Positions 43,645 to 56,589 are shown, counted from the stretch's first letter. The stretch is 64,000 nt of DNA from Vesta saturnalis (GCA_036346205.1 JARFJB010000102.1:805001-869000), one strand, 5' to 3'. Numbers and translations: made by a program. Notes: a model not told the origin generated them from the letters alone.

Positions 43645-43985
43645 ATGCATAAAATGCCTCTTTTCAATGCTGATTATGGTCGATTTTTGTTTCTTGGTTC
43701 TCTGTGTGTGAAATATCCAGTGGATATATTTCGTCTAAATCGGTAATTTCACAGGAATACGTATCAGTAGATGGGCTTAAACACGATTGACCACGGCAAT
43801 GACCACATACGACGAAACATGGAAGACCAGTTTTCCTGCAAGTGCAATTAGTATTGCAGTCTTTCGTACAGTTACAAAAAACATTATTTCAAAGTTGTTC
43901 TGGAGCTAGTGGTAATAATGTTTGTACTGGTTCTAACTCGTTATTATATGTTGTCCACCCCCTTGTTCCGCATTTAAATTGTTAC
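43645..43985 (-). pseudogene. Cysteine-rich CXC-domain remnant of a TE-derived insect protein
   Basis: Minus-strand reading from 43985: a region ending CGTRGWTTYNNELEPVQTLL PLAPEQL, then VFCNCTKDCNTNCTCRKTGL PCFVVCGHCRGQSC. A tail to a stop near 43670 follows. The pattern C-x-C-x3-C-x3-C-x-C-x6-C-x3-C-x2-C-x4-C resembles tesmin/CXC-type zinc-binding domains. Domains like this, preceded by a W-G-W/LxPI/LPPAPE segment, occur as C-termini of repetitive uncharacterised insect proteins. There is no start codon and at least one upstream stop, so it is a fragment. The element class is unknown. Confidence 0.55.
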
Positions 43986-45779
43986 CAAGCCAAATTTGCA
44001 ATTGAAGATATATTGAAAGCGGCAAGGTTGATAGTTTCACAGCCCAGATTACGTACTAGCACCCTCGTTTACTCGTGTTCGTTTTAAAGAAGAAATGATG
44101 CTATCCTTACGACATTCAATATGAGCTTTAATACATTTGACATAGATAAATGGGTACTTTTTCCGTCATTTCGTTTAATACTCGCATCTTTCAAAAGTTT
44201 GTAATCCGCGCTCTACAATTAGTCTTACCTTCCGATAAAATCTTCATACAAATGAAGCACAATCCGTTCATTTTTGTACAATCATAAACAATTTTCAGTC
44301 CAAAATTCACAAACACTTTACAGATATGCACTCCAATATGACTTGACACGCCCGTCTACTACAGAAACTGGTCAAATACTAATGGAGCAGGTGATAATTC
44401 AAGGAGTCAATGTTTTTACGACGGATAGTACGAAGGACCACTACTACACCTGCTCAACAACTTCACCTGAAATGCTGTATTCAGACCGTAATCTACTCCA
44501 AAACTATTGACTTTAGGAAGAAAAATCATGGAACCGTTTTTGTAGCAAATTTTATAAGGTTCATTTTTGATAATAACTATTTTTGCGAAAAACTTAACAG
44601 TTTAGGAGAAATATACGTATATGTGCTATATACACTTCTTTTCTATATACCGATATTTCATATTCCAAATTCCAATTATACGCAGATGCTACCCATCTGT
44701 AGTTCGCGTTTCAAACGAATGACCTTCATCTTGCTTCATACTGTTGGAGAAAGGGGAAGAAGTAGTGGAAGAGGCCCTAGTGGAAGTGGAAGGTAAAACG
44801 ACAGAAAAAGTGACACCTCAACTACAAATACCACTGGAGAACAACCAAGATATCCATTCGGTTCGAATCACCAGAAGTCGAGCACGAATCACCTAAAGAT
44901 AAAAGTCGTGATGGAGGAGATGGGTCTTTTATAAACCAACCACAGCAGATAACTGAAAATTAAAAAGAACAACAAGACGGGAACATCTTAAAACGAGCAA
45001 GTATGGAGCTTCAGAGAGAATCGATCCAGAATACCAGAAAGATACTAAACACAAGCAATGTTTAACTATACAACCTGCACATAGAGATCAGCAACAAGCT
45101 GCACCCATCGTTATGAGAAATCATCGAACATCTGACTCAGTTCCGGGCAGAAACGTATGGGATATGGACCACCAACAAGCAGATGAAGAAGTTTCAACGT
45201 CCGCAGACTCTAAAAAACCCAAAAAGGACAACATCGAACCACTGGTTATGGAGAAAATAGTATACAACATCTCAACGTACGTATATGTAATTGAAATTTC
45301 ATCATGTCTAGAACGATTTACAAAAATCCAGAAGTGGTTCTTTGTTCAGCAAACGCTTGTGAATCTTCAAAGTGTGGCGTCTATTTATCCAAATAGTAAT
45401 ATAAAACATGGTCACTGATGTTTTAAATTGAGTGACGGCTAGGTCTTCTCCTTCATTTACCAAAGCTACTAACATAGTGTTAACTTGATTGGCAAAAAGA
45501 CTACTTTTTCCGTTCTATTAATTGTTGCTTTAAATTTGATAGAACTATGTATACTTCTACCATTGAAAATTTTTCAGAAAACTTTGCAGCACACATTTAT
45601 GAAATGTAGAAGCTTGTGATTGCTGAACTCGAACAGTATAAATATAGAAATAGCCATAGATATTCACAATAATGGCTTCTATGTCAAAAGGAAAACGGCT
45701 GATTTTACATTTATAACAACTTTATACCTTGTCTAGAAGGCCGTTGTCCTTCAAAAATATCAGTATTTCTTTACCAGAT
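43986..45779. other. Unassigned; short open stretches only
   Basis: One acidic-to-basic open stretch without ATG (44739-44896: LLEKGEEVVEEALVEVEGK ... HSVRITRSRARIT) and one of 101 codons (45113-45418) are present. I recognise neither. They could be remnants of one retroelement or TE ORF, since both are on the plus strand and of similar composition. Nothing else stands out. Confidence 0.3.
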
Positions 45780-48645
45780 ATGTCGACATTCTCTCTGTAA
45801 CGAATTTTTTTCTTGTACAACATATTTCGGGCATTCCTTAATAATGTGGCCAACGTTTAAAACCGTACCACACTCAACGCACTCGGGTTGCAAATTACCA
45901 CTCATTAAGTAGCCGTTGGTCAGCTTTGTGTGATCTAAATCTACATAGGACCACTTGCTCTTTTCGTGGGAGGTTCTTACTCGAGTGTCTAACGAGAGGT
46001 TGAAACGTTCGCAGCTAACTATGATACCTTTCCTATGCGGTGTGAAACTGTCTTCGGATCTTTTCTTTACTGTGTATTTTAACGTCGCTTAGATCGCAGA
46101 TGTTAGCAACCTCAGCATCAAGTCATACAACTGCCTCTTTGGCTAAAGCGTCAAATTCTTCGTTGTCTCTGATGCCAACGTGACTGGGGACCAACATGAA
46201 AATGACTTGCTTTGCTCCAATCCAGAATCAGCATAGACAGACGTAGCCAGACATGACTTCAACGCACCAGTAGCATACCTTATTGCTTGATTTTGTGTGG
46301 AGTCGAAAGGTGTTAAACAACTTTTATTTGCAGAAGAGTATGCTACACATCCGTAATCCAACCTGCTGATTACCAGACTCTGGTGTATGTGTAGAAGTAC
46401 TTCTATGCATATGTGCTAGACATTTTAAAATTTTAAGATTTCTCTTATATGAAACTGTGAGTTCGTAGATATGTGGCTTCCACGTAAGTTTTTGACCTAA
46501 CCGAATTCACATATATTTAAATTCACCTACATTTTCAATTACATTGTCTTTCAAGGTAAACCGCGGTATATTTATGCAGGTAGAACGTTTTCTGCAAAAA
46601 TGCATAGATCTAGACTTTGTCGGAGATAAAAATAAGTTACATTTCTTTAGAGCCTTCGCAGTCTGCAATGTTTCCTTGATAACATCGACTGATTGACTCA
46701 TCCGAAAGAGTATAATGTCGCCAGCGTAAGCACAGTAACAAATCGTAGAAGGGATTGATAGTAATACGGTATTGACTGCGATAAGAAATAATGTGGCACT
46801 TAAAGGTGATCCTTGTGGCGTACCATTTTTAAGAAGACGAGTATCTGAAACCTCTTTACCAATGCTTATACGCATAGTACGATTAGAGAGAAATCTTGCT
46901 ATGTAAGTTGGCAGATTCTCTCTAAATCCCTACTCGTAAAGCTGATGGAGAATGTCCGTGTGTAGTACTGTGTTAAAAGCATTTTTCAAAATCCAGAAAG
47001 ATATCAGAGGCATGGAGGCAATGGAGAAACGAGTTATTAATTACATCTTTCGATCAAAACTATTGCATCCGTTGTGAATCGACCTCTCCTAAATCCAAAT
47101 TGGTAAGGAGATGAAACGCTCTTCAACTATCCACATCAATAGATAATTGACCATACGTTTCAACAGTTTATCGATGCAACTAGTAAGCGACACTGGTCAG
47201 TAGTGGGACGATTCCGATGGGTTTTTAATTTTAGGAATTATAATAGCACCCTTTCGTAATTCCGGAGAAGTACCGTTATGCCAGATGACGTTAAGGACAT
47301 TCAAAGGAATAAGCTTGGTTTCTGATAAGTATTTAATAAAGTCTATATGCATCTTGTCAGAACCTGAGGCACTACTTGTAGATTTTGTAATTGCATGTTC
47401 CAATTCTTCCAGGCTGAACAAGTTGTTGTACGGTAAGCTATTGGATGTCGTGAAAGTTAGGTTACTTATAGTGCGTCACTGATATCCTGGTTACATGCCA
47501 GAGCAATGTCATCTGCGATGACGTTGACAATTTCTTTAGAATTAGAAACTACGTCACTACTTATTTTAAGAACTGTCGGATGAGCTCCTTTAATTGACCT
47601 AACTTTTTCCCATACTTCTTTGGCGGAAGTATCTTTAATCCAAGATTTATACCACGGGTTTCTTTTTGCATTTAAAATAATTATTCTCCTGATAAATGCT
47701 CTTTCTTTTTTAAAAACAATTAGGTTATCTAACGTATTGTGTCTTTTAAAAACCGAAGTGGTTTTCTCGTTTCTGTTATTGCGGCTTTGGGTTCCTCACA
47801 CCCCCAAGGAACTGGTTCCTTCTTTATTACACCGGCTGTTCTTTTTGGTACACAATCATTTTCTGCCTGAAGAATTAATTCACTGAATTCCTCGATAGAT
47901 TAATTGCCTACTTGTTTAACAACGGATGTCATCGATTCCTGAAAGCGGGCCCAGTCTAATTTTTGGGTTAACCACCTTTCATTTAACTATAGCGAGGCGG
48001 CTGGGAAGTTTAGGAGATTTAGTGCTATGGGAAAATGGTCGATGTGATGTAGATCCGAATAAGCCGATCAATCGATGGATGTCATTGGAGAAAAAGAACA
48101 TATTGGCAGGTCTATACATGAAAAAGTTCCTGATGCAACAGAAACATGTGTTGGTGAACGCGTGTTTAGGATCCCCACATCATCTTCCAAAAACTCACTC
48201 ATGATACGCCCAGAACAATTTGTTTTACTAGGTCTTCATAGCTCATTCTCCGGATTAAAATCTCCCAACAATACGAAAGGATGCGCCAGCTGCGCTTTTA
48301 AATCAGTAAAATCTTGAGTTGTCCAGTCAGGGGAAAGCAAATATACTGAACATATTGTTAGTTTAAACGGTATTTCTGCCTTTACAGCCACGACATGGAG
48401 ATTAGTGTTTAAGAACAGCCACACCTGCATGTGTTAGTATACCACCAGGCGCACCTTGACATCTGGGATCTTTGATTCTTGAATGCATGTACAAAAGGGC
48501 ATATATTTGAACACTAAAATATCAATTTCTGTTAATTTCTTAAAAAAAACTGTTGCAGTTCCATTGCAAGATATTGTTGAGATGTCGGGCATCTTTTTTC
48601 CGACCAATTCTGTGTTTATTCACTTATCATAGGATGAAACTCGAT
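45780..48645 (-). pseudogene. I-group LINE ORF2 (EN, RT, RNase H)
   Basis: Endonuclease at 48600-47950: CTCIQESKIPDV, CSVYLLSPDWTTQDF, HPFVLLGDFNPENE. RT at about 47421-46507: LEELEHAITKSTSSASGSDK, LRKGAIIIPKIKNP, LLKNGTPQGSPLSATLFLIA, CYCAYAGDIILF. The catalytic block reads YAGD, so one essential Asp is replaced by Gly. Thumb and LDYGC-type motif (MDYGCVAYSSANKS) at 46361. RNase H remnant near 46200 (LVPSHVGIRDNEEFDALAKE). C-terminal knuckle near 45890-45830 (CVECGTVLNVGHIIKEC). Confidence 0.8.
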
Positions 48646-48789
48646 TACTGTTATTCGTTATGGTTGGAAGTGTGTCCATAAAAATTTTAAAATGTATATG
48701 ATACAAAACATAGCACATAATAAATAGACTGACTAGAATAAACAATAAAAATTAAATCTTTGTATATCACAGGCTCTAAATCACTTGAA

Positions 48790-50039
48790 GTCACTAGGAC
48801 TTCTTTTTACCCCTTGATTTCCCATTAGGCCAGCCTTTGGATTTTTTAACGTTGACTTGTGCATTGCGACTGTGTGGGAGGGGCAGTGTCAGATGCATCA
48901 CTTTCCCCACGTTTTATTTTCTCTAACGTATTTGCAAAGTCCATTACCTCGATTGTGATTCAGTAGAAGGACTTGCATCACCAAAAGTTGTTAAAATGAG
49001 TAGGCTCCGAAACAGACACCTGCATGTTGAGTTCTTTAACCGTTACCATTTCTTCACGTCTTTTCTGATTTTCTTGAGGTATTTTTGCCTTCTTGTCTTC
49101 TGGTTTGTCATTTTTTTTCATTGTCTAATTCAATCGCGGTAACGAGATTTGGTAACAATTGTTTGATCAGGTCGTTAGTGTCAACCTTAACTGGCGTCGC
49201 TGCTTCTCGAGCATAGGATAACCCTTGAGTTGATATGGATATGTTTAGCTTTTTCCTTGCTTCGTGATACGAAATATTTTCTTTTACTCTAATTTCTTGA
49301 ATAGCAGCTTCTTTTCTGTGAACCGGGCATGTTCTTACTCTGAAAGAATGATTATCACAGGTAACACATTTGACTGGTTCTTAACATTTCCGACCTTGGT
49401 GATGGGCTTTGCCGCAAAACACGCATATCTCGATGACGTGTGACCAAATTTTGGGCATCGAAAGCATTTCAAGGGATCAGGAACGTATAACCTTACATCA
49501 GTACTGTAATAAGCAATTTTTACTTCTTTTGGCTGATTCGGCGTGTTAACGTCAATATATGGTTTGCTAAATCTACTAATTCTCCACCAGCTCTTAGGTT
49601 TCACTTCTACAATTCCTTGATTTTTAAGTTCGTTTTGTATTTCCTCGATACTGCAGTTGAGTAAGTCTTTACAAAATAAATCGCCCTTGCTAGTGTTTAA
49701 ACTAGAGTGTGGGCTTACATCTACTTCATTTTTATCCATCCTCGTTATTTTCAGTAATCTGCCAGACTGCGCCGTAAACACAGTTTCTACTAGTAGACCA
49801 TCCTTAACTTTTCACCAACCAAACCAAATAACATAAATAATAAACGGGCTAACTTTTACAAAATCGCCCACTTTCTTCTTAATGGCCAGAAACCGAGGAA
49901 GTACCACATTTTTCTGATTCGTATTAATCTTGTTTGAGTTTTCCGGAGAATCCATAACTGACGCATCCTTTCTTATAAGGATGGATTCCCTTTTGAAGTT
50001 AAAAGTACTGTTTGCCATACTAATATAACTGAAACTCAT
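48790..50039 (-). pseudogene. I-group LINE ORF1 (gag-like, zinc knuckles)
   Basis: Starts at 50039 (MSFSYISMANSTFNF). A middle RRM-like/gag region includes LLNCSIEEIQNELKNQGIVE, EVKPKSWWRISRFSKPYI and DVRLYVPDPLKCFRCPKFGHTS. The last contains the first CCHC knuckle; a second (CVTCDNHSFRVRTC) follows after a frameshift near 49390. A charged helical tail and a Lys/Glu-rich C-terminus follow. ORF1 proteins coat the element RNA. Several frame breaks. Confidence 0.7.
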
Positions 50040-50290
50040 TTTGCAAGGCTCCCCCGAACCTCAAATGGGACACCTCACCAATCGGGAAGAACTTCAGGGA
50101 TACCTGCAAAATATAGCCCCCCGAGTTGAGATGTAGTTAGCACTGCACTACCTCGCAGAAACTCGCCAACGTCGATTCAAGGAAGGAGAGAGAAGAAAGA
50201 AGACCGAAGAACAAGTATAAAGAAAAGATCAAAGGATAGTAAAGGTATAAGGAAGTAGGAGGGCGAAGAACCGACAAGCCTATTGATCTC

Positions 50291-51959
50291 CCCTAGTTAG
50301 GGAGGCACCCCCCCAGTCTACAGGGAAGCCAGGGCCAAAGCCAAACTGCCAGGACGGGAGTTGGTCTATTCTTACTGATGTTTGGATACAGTTATGAAGG
50401 ATATGAGCAGCAAAGTTCACCCGAGCTAAAGTTCTTTTAAGTAAATGCGGAACTTTATGATAGACGTTATTTTGGGCATGTGTTTTTGCTCCTTGAAATT
50501 GCAATTTGTGCTGTCAGCGCACATTGCCATTACTATATTTGGATATAGTATCTGAAGTTTCACCTGGAAGATCTGGAAGTTCCAAAAGTTTTCCTTAAGT
50601 GACCTTACGCTCCCGTAATTTGAATATTTTCTGATTTCCTACCATCCTAGATATATATTTATTTACAGGCACCGGTATGTTTATTTTCCACACGTACAAG
50701 ACACCGTCGTAAGCAAATTGTTATCGCGCTAGACTTGATACCTACTACTGCCTCATCTCGCGCTATTTATTTAAGTCGACAGAAGTGCTAGAAAAGTTTC
50801 GTAAATAGTAGAACTTATGATGTCATCCTATTATGTCTTATCTAAAGGTTGCGCTATATTTTTCGTACTTTATGGACTTTGATTAATTCCTTCTAAACAA
50901 TGAAACATCAGAAATGGGACAAAAAAGGAACTTCTTTATAAATTTACTAAAATAACTACATATACGAAATGTGCTTAAAAAAGGGATTGTCCCCTATAAT
51001 ACGGGACGATTGATCACCATAACTTAATATATAATGTAATAATAAACTCTTGTCTATCTCATTAACTTACTTGGTCGTTTGCTCAACCACTCAAACCATA
51101 AAAATTGGTTCTTTCCTGTGGATAAAATACATGTGGCGTTTTTAATGAAATATGTGTACAAATAATGATTTTGGTCATCACTGGTTCGCAGTGACAAACA
51201 ACATAGCAAAACCAATAAATTTAGCTCTTTCACATTTAGTCGATACATTCACTTGTCATCTCAGCGGAGTCGATGAACAAAAAATAGTCTTGTGGATCCA
51301 AATTGTGACCAAAAGAGTAAAACTATTACATTTAGCTATTGTCTATCAAGCCAATGGTTATAACCGTTTCACATTGAAAATTAATTAAGGAATTAATAAA
51401 TTAATAAGTTTTTAGTCATCTTTGGCATCAAATGATGACCTACACAGTAAAACCATATAACAATTAATTAAATTCTTGCCCATTGAGGCAATGTGTTAGG
51501 TCATGCTTACAAGGAAACAACTAAAGATGATTGGATTCGATCACACAGTATGACTAAACTTGATCGATTTTGTAACTATGAAACAATTATTTAAAATTTG
51601 ATATGATTGTGTAACAAAAGAAGAAGAATTGACACCTTCGGATTTTTTTATGAAAAATATTAACAGCTTTAGATAAGGAGTGCCGTTAAGGATAAATTAT
51701 CGGTTATAACTATGATACCTTGGAACTTCGAAGTTTGCATTTGTAAGGTTTCTTCGTTTACTGAATCTAAATTGGTGAGTTCTTTAGTGAATGATCCAAC
51801 TGTGTCTTGGTTGTCAAGTGGTGTAGACCGATCTGTCACGGTACATGAAGTAAACTCATCGTCATTAAAAATATGTCTATTAATTAGATAAATTCCGGAC
51901 ACTCAAAATCCGGACTGAATGTTTTTGGGGTTGAAGCTGATGGTAAAGGAATTCGCACA
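50291..51959. other. No gene recognised
   Basis: The first 220 bp may be 5' LINE sequence (GC-richer, with ggaggcaccccccc). The remainder is AT-rich and non-coding. The end near the pogo-like transposase (51660-51960) may contain its 3' sequence, but terminal repeats were not found. Confidence 0.35.
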
Positions 51960-53000
51960 ATGCCTGGAATGTTTCTCGACCAAGAATCCCAGAAAGTGTT
52001 CACGTATTTGTTAGTGGTCCGTTGACAGACTTCTCTAATGGCAGGACTTTGTGGGAACGATGTGGTGGAAGAGATAAAACTCTAACACCATTATGTATGC
52101 ACAATATTATCCCCTTAATGGAAAGATGCGAGTCGTGATTGTCAAGAATTAACAAAATTGGCTGTTCTTTTGTGCACCTCGTAAATTCTGGTTCATCCAA
52201 ACCGACTTACTTTAGTTCCAATGCACACAGGTGCAACAGAATGGCTCCTATAATTTTTGCAGGGGAAAACTAATACTGGAGCAACCGTACTTCCACTGGC
52301 ATTTACGGCTAGAGTTACTGTAACTAAAGCACCTCTTTCAGCAGAGGTCACAGATCCGACTTGTTTCGCACCTTTTTTGTTTACAGTTCTTTGAACGGTG
52401 GCAATTCCGGTTTCATCGACGTTGTACTAATGTCCTGACATTCAAACTTGTTCCAGGAGATTAAAGACTTTATTCACATTTTCCCGATTAAAGCTCATTG
52501 CTCGATTTCAGGTGTACGTGTACCAGGTTTTCGAACCCGTATGTTGTTTTTAATGGCAAATCTAGAAGTCAATTTTCTGACCTCTTTAGTCGGTAAACCA
52601 AAATACATTTAAGAACATTCGAGTAGATAGTTAGCCAGTTCCCTTTCCAGCGCATCAGGAAAAATCTGCCGATTTCTCTTGTAACCGTATGGTCTGAAAA
52701 ACAGGTAATTATTATTAAGCTTATCATGAATTTAGTAAAACATCAGGTACCCATAATAGCATGTTAGCTAACTTTGTATATGTCCAATAAACAAAAACTA
52801 TAACCCATATAAAATAACTCATATAAAAATCTTACCTTTATTTTATATTTTTTTGCAATGTCTCTGCAACGTCACGAAGTTTATGGAATATTCATCCGCA
52901 ACCGTTCTAAGAGATCTTCTATTTTTTTTCAGCAAGCGGGAAGTCTCTGCTAATAATTTTAATCTATCAGTTTTCCCTCTGTAGGTTCTCATTATGTTGC
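51960..53000 (-). pseudogene. pogo-like (Tigger/CENP-B type) transposase with intron
   Basis: Minus strand. Exon 1 begins MRTYRGKTDRLKLLAETSRL and RSLRTVADEYSINFVTLQRH (psq-type HTH), and ends at a GTAAGA donor near 52837. The acceptor ttttcag is at about 52694. It continues FPDALERELANYLLECS, MYFGLPTKEVRKLTSRFAI (CENP-B-type HTH), NVDETGIATVQRTVNKKG (first Asp) and SAERGALVTVTLAVNASGST. Then LLILDNHDSHLSIKG (second Asp) and LSLPPHRSHKVLPLEKSVNG. The third acidic residue and C-terminus are not visible. Stops and a frameshift near 52200 inactivate it. Confidence 0.85.
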
Positions 53001-53009
53001 ATATTCAAC

Positions 53010-53459
53010 AAAAAGCTATGCTTGGAAGATACCAGCACATTTAATTTTTATAAACACATAAACTTGGGTTGGTTATTACAGTGTAACAACTTACACATTT
53101 TAAGAAAACTGTCTGGCACATAACTACTCGTATACTGAATTAAAATAAACAGGATCCTGAAACAATATATACATGTGGGTGTTTCATCCCGGAAAACAGC
53201 TAATGTATCTTTCTTACACAGCAGTGACAACAACAATTACTAATACCGGCGTAAAACGCACAAATTGAAATTATCGGCCAACCTCACCACCGATTAGAAC
53301 ACCGTTACAGTTCATTTTGTATTAGTACACAAGTGAGACTAATGGTGGCACCATATTGCACTTGGCGTACAATTTAAACTAAAAGTAATAACCAGCTCCT
53401 TTAACGATCAATCCTGGTCTCCTTTACTTTTTCATTCCTTTATATGTATCCCAGATACT
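53010..53459. other. No gene recognised
   Basis: AT-rich spacer between two DNA-transposon remnants. No terminal repeats could be matched across the pogo-like gene. Confidence 0.35.
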
Positions 53460-54035
53460 TATATTTTATTTCAACGCCGACGACTGAGATATTAACAAAA
53501 ATAGTACTTCTGGAGACAAAACCAAATTAGATCTAGTAGTTCATGAAACAAACGCAAAAATCACATTATAACACAAATGAAGGTTATGTAAATAAAACAA
53601 AATTAAACAAGAGTACTACACAAAGTGGAAATAAATTTAACGTATTAAATGTTCAAACTGTGCACCGTTTACTTCTTGACAGTAAGCTATTCTGTTAAGT
53701 AAATTCCCTTGTAACATTGACTATTATTTCGGGTGAGATTTTTCGAGTCTCCTGGATTATTCTACGGGTCAGTTCTTGCAAGATGTTTGGTCGGTGAAAA
53801 TAAACTTTAGACTTAAAATAACCCCATAGAAAATAGTCTAAAGGAGCAGATCAGGGGATAGTGCAGGCCATTCAATGGTACCTCTCCTTCCAATCCATTT
53901 TTGGAGAAATGTCCTACCTAAGTGATCTCGAACAATGTGATTCTTGCGTTTGTTTCATAAACTATTAGATCTAATTTGATTTTGTCTCCAGAAGTACTAT
54001 TTTTGTTAATATCTCAGTCGGCTTTGAAATAAAAT
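53460..54035. mobile_element. Short mariner-like derivative with ~100-bp inverted repeats
   Basis: The two ends pair over about 100 bp (atattttatttcaacgccga ... acaaacgcaa and its complement), flanked by TA-rich sequence. The centre (about 53640-53960, minus strand) still encodes the end of a DDE_3-type transposase: HIVRDHLGRTFLQKWIGRRG, IEWPALSPDLLL and YCQEVNGAQFEHLI. It is an internally deleted copy retaining the 3' part of the gene, related to but distinct from the element at 35119. Confidence 0.8.
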
Positions 54036-54476
54036 ATATGTTTGAAATCGTAATAAAATACCCTATACAAATTTAAAATAATATACGGGGTGTGCCAATA
54101 AAAAATTTGAAGTCGACATTACTTCCGGTTAAACATAATCAAAACAAATGTATAATTTATTGCAATACCTTCTAAATTTGATATTAATATCTCCAAAAAC
54201 TCTATAGATATTTACTTGGCTCCACACATTTGCCCATTACTGTATGTGCCTAGCCCTGTGCGTGTTTGCGTGTAAAATCAACAACGGTTTCTTATTTTTA
54301 TTTTTTTTTTATCTTTTGGTTATATGAAACGTTATTTTGAGTTACCAGTATTGCGGCCTGTGAAGGGCGGTATCAATTCTGGTATCGTACTAGCTTGTTC
54401 TAACAATTAATTAATAAATATATATTTTTATCCTTTTAAACATTTTATTTCTTACCTTCCAACCTAACATATAGTA

Positions 54477-54538
<62 letters not shown>

Positions 54539-54631
54539 GGTATAGAAGGTTATGCAAATATTTTTTTCACCACCGCTAAACCAACTTATTACCTCATTTT
54601 GCATTTAACAAAGTTTCGCCAAGATCGGTCG
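54036..54631. other. No gene; (AT)n microsatellite at about 54480-54535
   Basis: It contains a mariner/Tc1-end-like word (atacggggtgtgccaataaa) near 54083 without a visible partner, then a 56-bp (TA)n run. Non-coding. Confidence 0.4.
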
Positions 54632-55180
54632 TGGTGTGCGTGTGCGTGTTCGTGTTCGTGTGCGTGTGCGTGTGCGTGTGCGTGTGCGTGTGCGTGTGTG
54701 CGTGTGCGTGTGCGTGTGTGTGCGTGTGCGTGGTGTCGTGTGCGTGTGCGTGTGCGTGTGCGTGTGCGTGGTGCGTGTGCGTGTGCGTGTGGTGCGTGTG
54801 CGTGTGCGTGTGCGTGCGTGTGCGTGTGCGTGTGCGTGTGCGTGGTGCGTGTGCGTGTGCGTGTGCGTGTGCGTGTGCGTGTGCGTGTGTGTGTGGTGCG
54901 TGTGCGTGTGCGTGTGCGTGTGCGTGTGCGTGTGCGTGTGCGTGTGCGTGTGCGTGTGTGTGCTGTGTGCGTGTCGTGTGCGTGTGCGTGTGCGTGTGCG
55001 TGTGCGTGTGCGTGCGTGTGCGTGGTGGTGCGTGTGCGTGTGCGTGTGCGTGTGCGTGTGCGTGTGCGTGTGCGTGTGCGTGTGCGTGTGCGTGTGCGTG
55101 TATGTGCTAGTGCGTGTGCGTGTGTGGGCGTGCGTGCGTGCTTGCATGCGTGTCTGCGTGTGTGTACGTGTGTGAATATG
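54632..55180. repeat. (GTGCGT)n minisatellite/microsatellite, ~550 bp
   Basis: Long array of gtgcgt hexamers with gtgtgt and gtgg interruptions. It is almost perfectly alternating pyrimidine-purine, the sequence class that adopts left-handed Z-DNA most easily. Open frames on both strands (Val-Arg, Cys-Val, Thr-His, Ala-Cys dipeptides) are consequences of the repeat and not genes. Confidence 0.95.
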
Positions 55181-56589
55181 GGTGTGTTTTGCGTTGCATG
55201 CGTGTTTGCGTTGTGTACGTGCGTGAGTATTAAACTTGTAAGTTGTAGAGATTTTCTGCCATTTGGATTTTATGTTTTACATGTCCTATAAAAATACTAA
55301 TCGTTTAAAATGTTGTAATTTATTAACACTTTAAAATTTTCAAATAGGAGTGTTGTACCCAAAAGCAAGTCGTAAATAGCTTAGTTCCCGCCCAGCATAT
55401 TACTTTCCAAACGAAGGCTGTGGTTTGTAAAATAGTCATTATCGTTCAGTCCACAATTATACAAAAAAATATAATACTACTTTAAATTTATATTCTTATA
55501 CATCACTTCATGGATTTGCTTAAATACTAGCACTAATCTTTCAAATGTAATTTCATAAGGCTTTATATAAATGTTTATATCTCGTTTTGTTCTATCAAGA
55601 GAAAGTATATAGGTTAACTAATAACAAGTAGTTATGGTACAAATTTTTGAGGTAAAACAGCAAGCTTGATGTAAATTATTATTCTATACTTAAAATGTCT
55701 GTAAAGGTGGGCCTATAAAATCAACCTGTTCGTTCGTTATAGATACTTTCTTTTTATGTTTATAAATTGCGAATGCTTGCAAAACATCTAATTTGTCTTT
55801 TTTCTACAAAAACAAAAAAATGTAATATTGTTTTGTAAAGTCATTCGGTGATTATTTACTATTAAATGTTTTGCATTATTTGATACGTGTGGGTATTTAT
55901 ACTTGTATCATCTAATGGGTTCTTTGTATTTAATATCAAAGTCCACTTCAAACAGAATTACAGAGTGTCCAGTTTAATTTATAAATATAGTAGAGTGAGA
56001 AACGCATCTTAGAAGTGATCACAATAATTATGCCAAATTTCAAATTGCAAATTTACTTAAAGGGTTTTGTTTGAAAACTAAATTGAGAATCTTTAACAAG
56101 TCATCCTGCAACGAAGTTTCAAAAAGATGTGAAACAATGTTGACGAAACTGCAATGTCTGCTTTACAGACTTGGAAAAACAACAAATTTTAAACAAAAAC
56201 CTACGAGCAGCAAAACTATACGGTATCATAAATATCCACATTCCAAATATGCCCATTAGACCACTAGTTTCTTATACCCAAGTACCTAATCCTTAGGAAA
56301 AACTAAACTATATAACATAGAATTACGACTATACGTATGATACGTAATTTTTGGTGTTGCTAGCATGTTTTCTAAAATATCTCCTTAAGAATGTATGCGT
56401 TTATTAGGTAATTGTTTATTTAATGATTATGTTTGGTTAGTTATAAAATTTCACATTCAACAATAAGATTTACTTACAAAAAAATAGTTTACCTACGAAG
56501 TCTAATTTAGCCAATTTTAGCTGATATCTTTATGGATAATTTAGATCAAATTTTTTAATTAAATGTTTCTGATAGATAGTTTTTTTTTA
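55181..56589. other. AT-rich stretch without recognisable gene
   Basis: No family pattern in any frame. The 62-codon stretch at 56071-56259 is unrecognised and probably chance. The part next to 56580 may be 5' sequence of the Penelope remnant continuing at 59397, as the LINE between is an insertion, but I could not identify Penelope N-terminal motifs. Confidence 0.35.

Larger units (their letters stand above)
45780..50290 (-). mobile_element. I-group LINE, two ORFs, long but decayed copy
   Basis: On the minus strand the order is 5' UTR (50290-50040), ORF1 with CCHC knuckles (50039 to about 48790), then ORF2 with endonuclease, RT, RNase H and a C-terminal knuckle (about 48645 to 45780). RNase H and the terminal knuckle point to the I group. 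This is the most complete LINE layout in the window, although both ORFs have many breaks. Confidence 0.8.

Noticed and set aside
47926..48317. Two overlapping plus-strand open frames
   Set aside because: They are antisense shadows of the endonuclease region of the I-group LINE on the minus strand.
54599..55291. Several long open frames on both strands (up to 230 codons)
   Set aside because: They are translations of the (GTGCGT)n array (Cys-Val, Val-Arg, Thr-His, Ala-Cys dipeptides) and show no protein signal.
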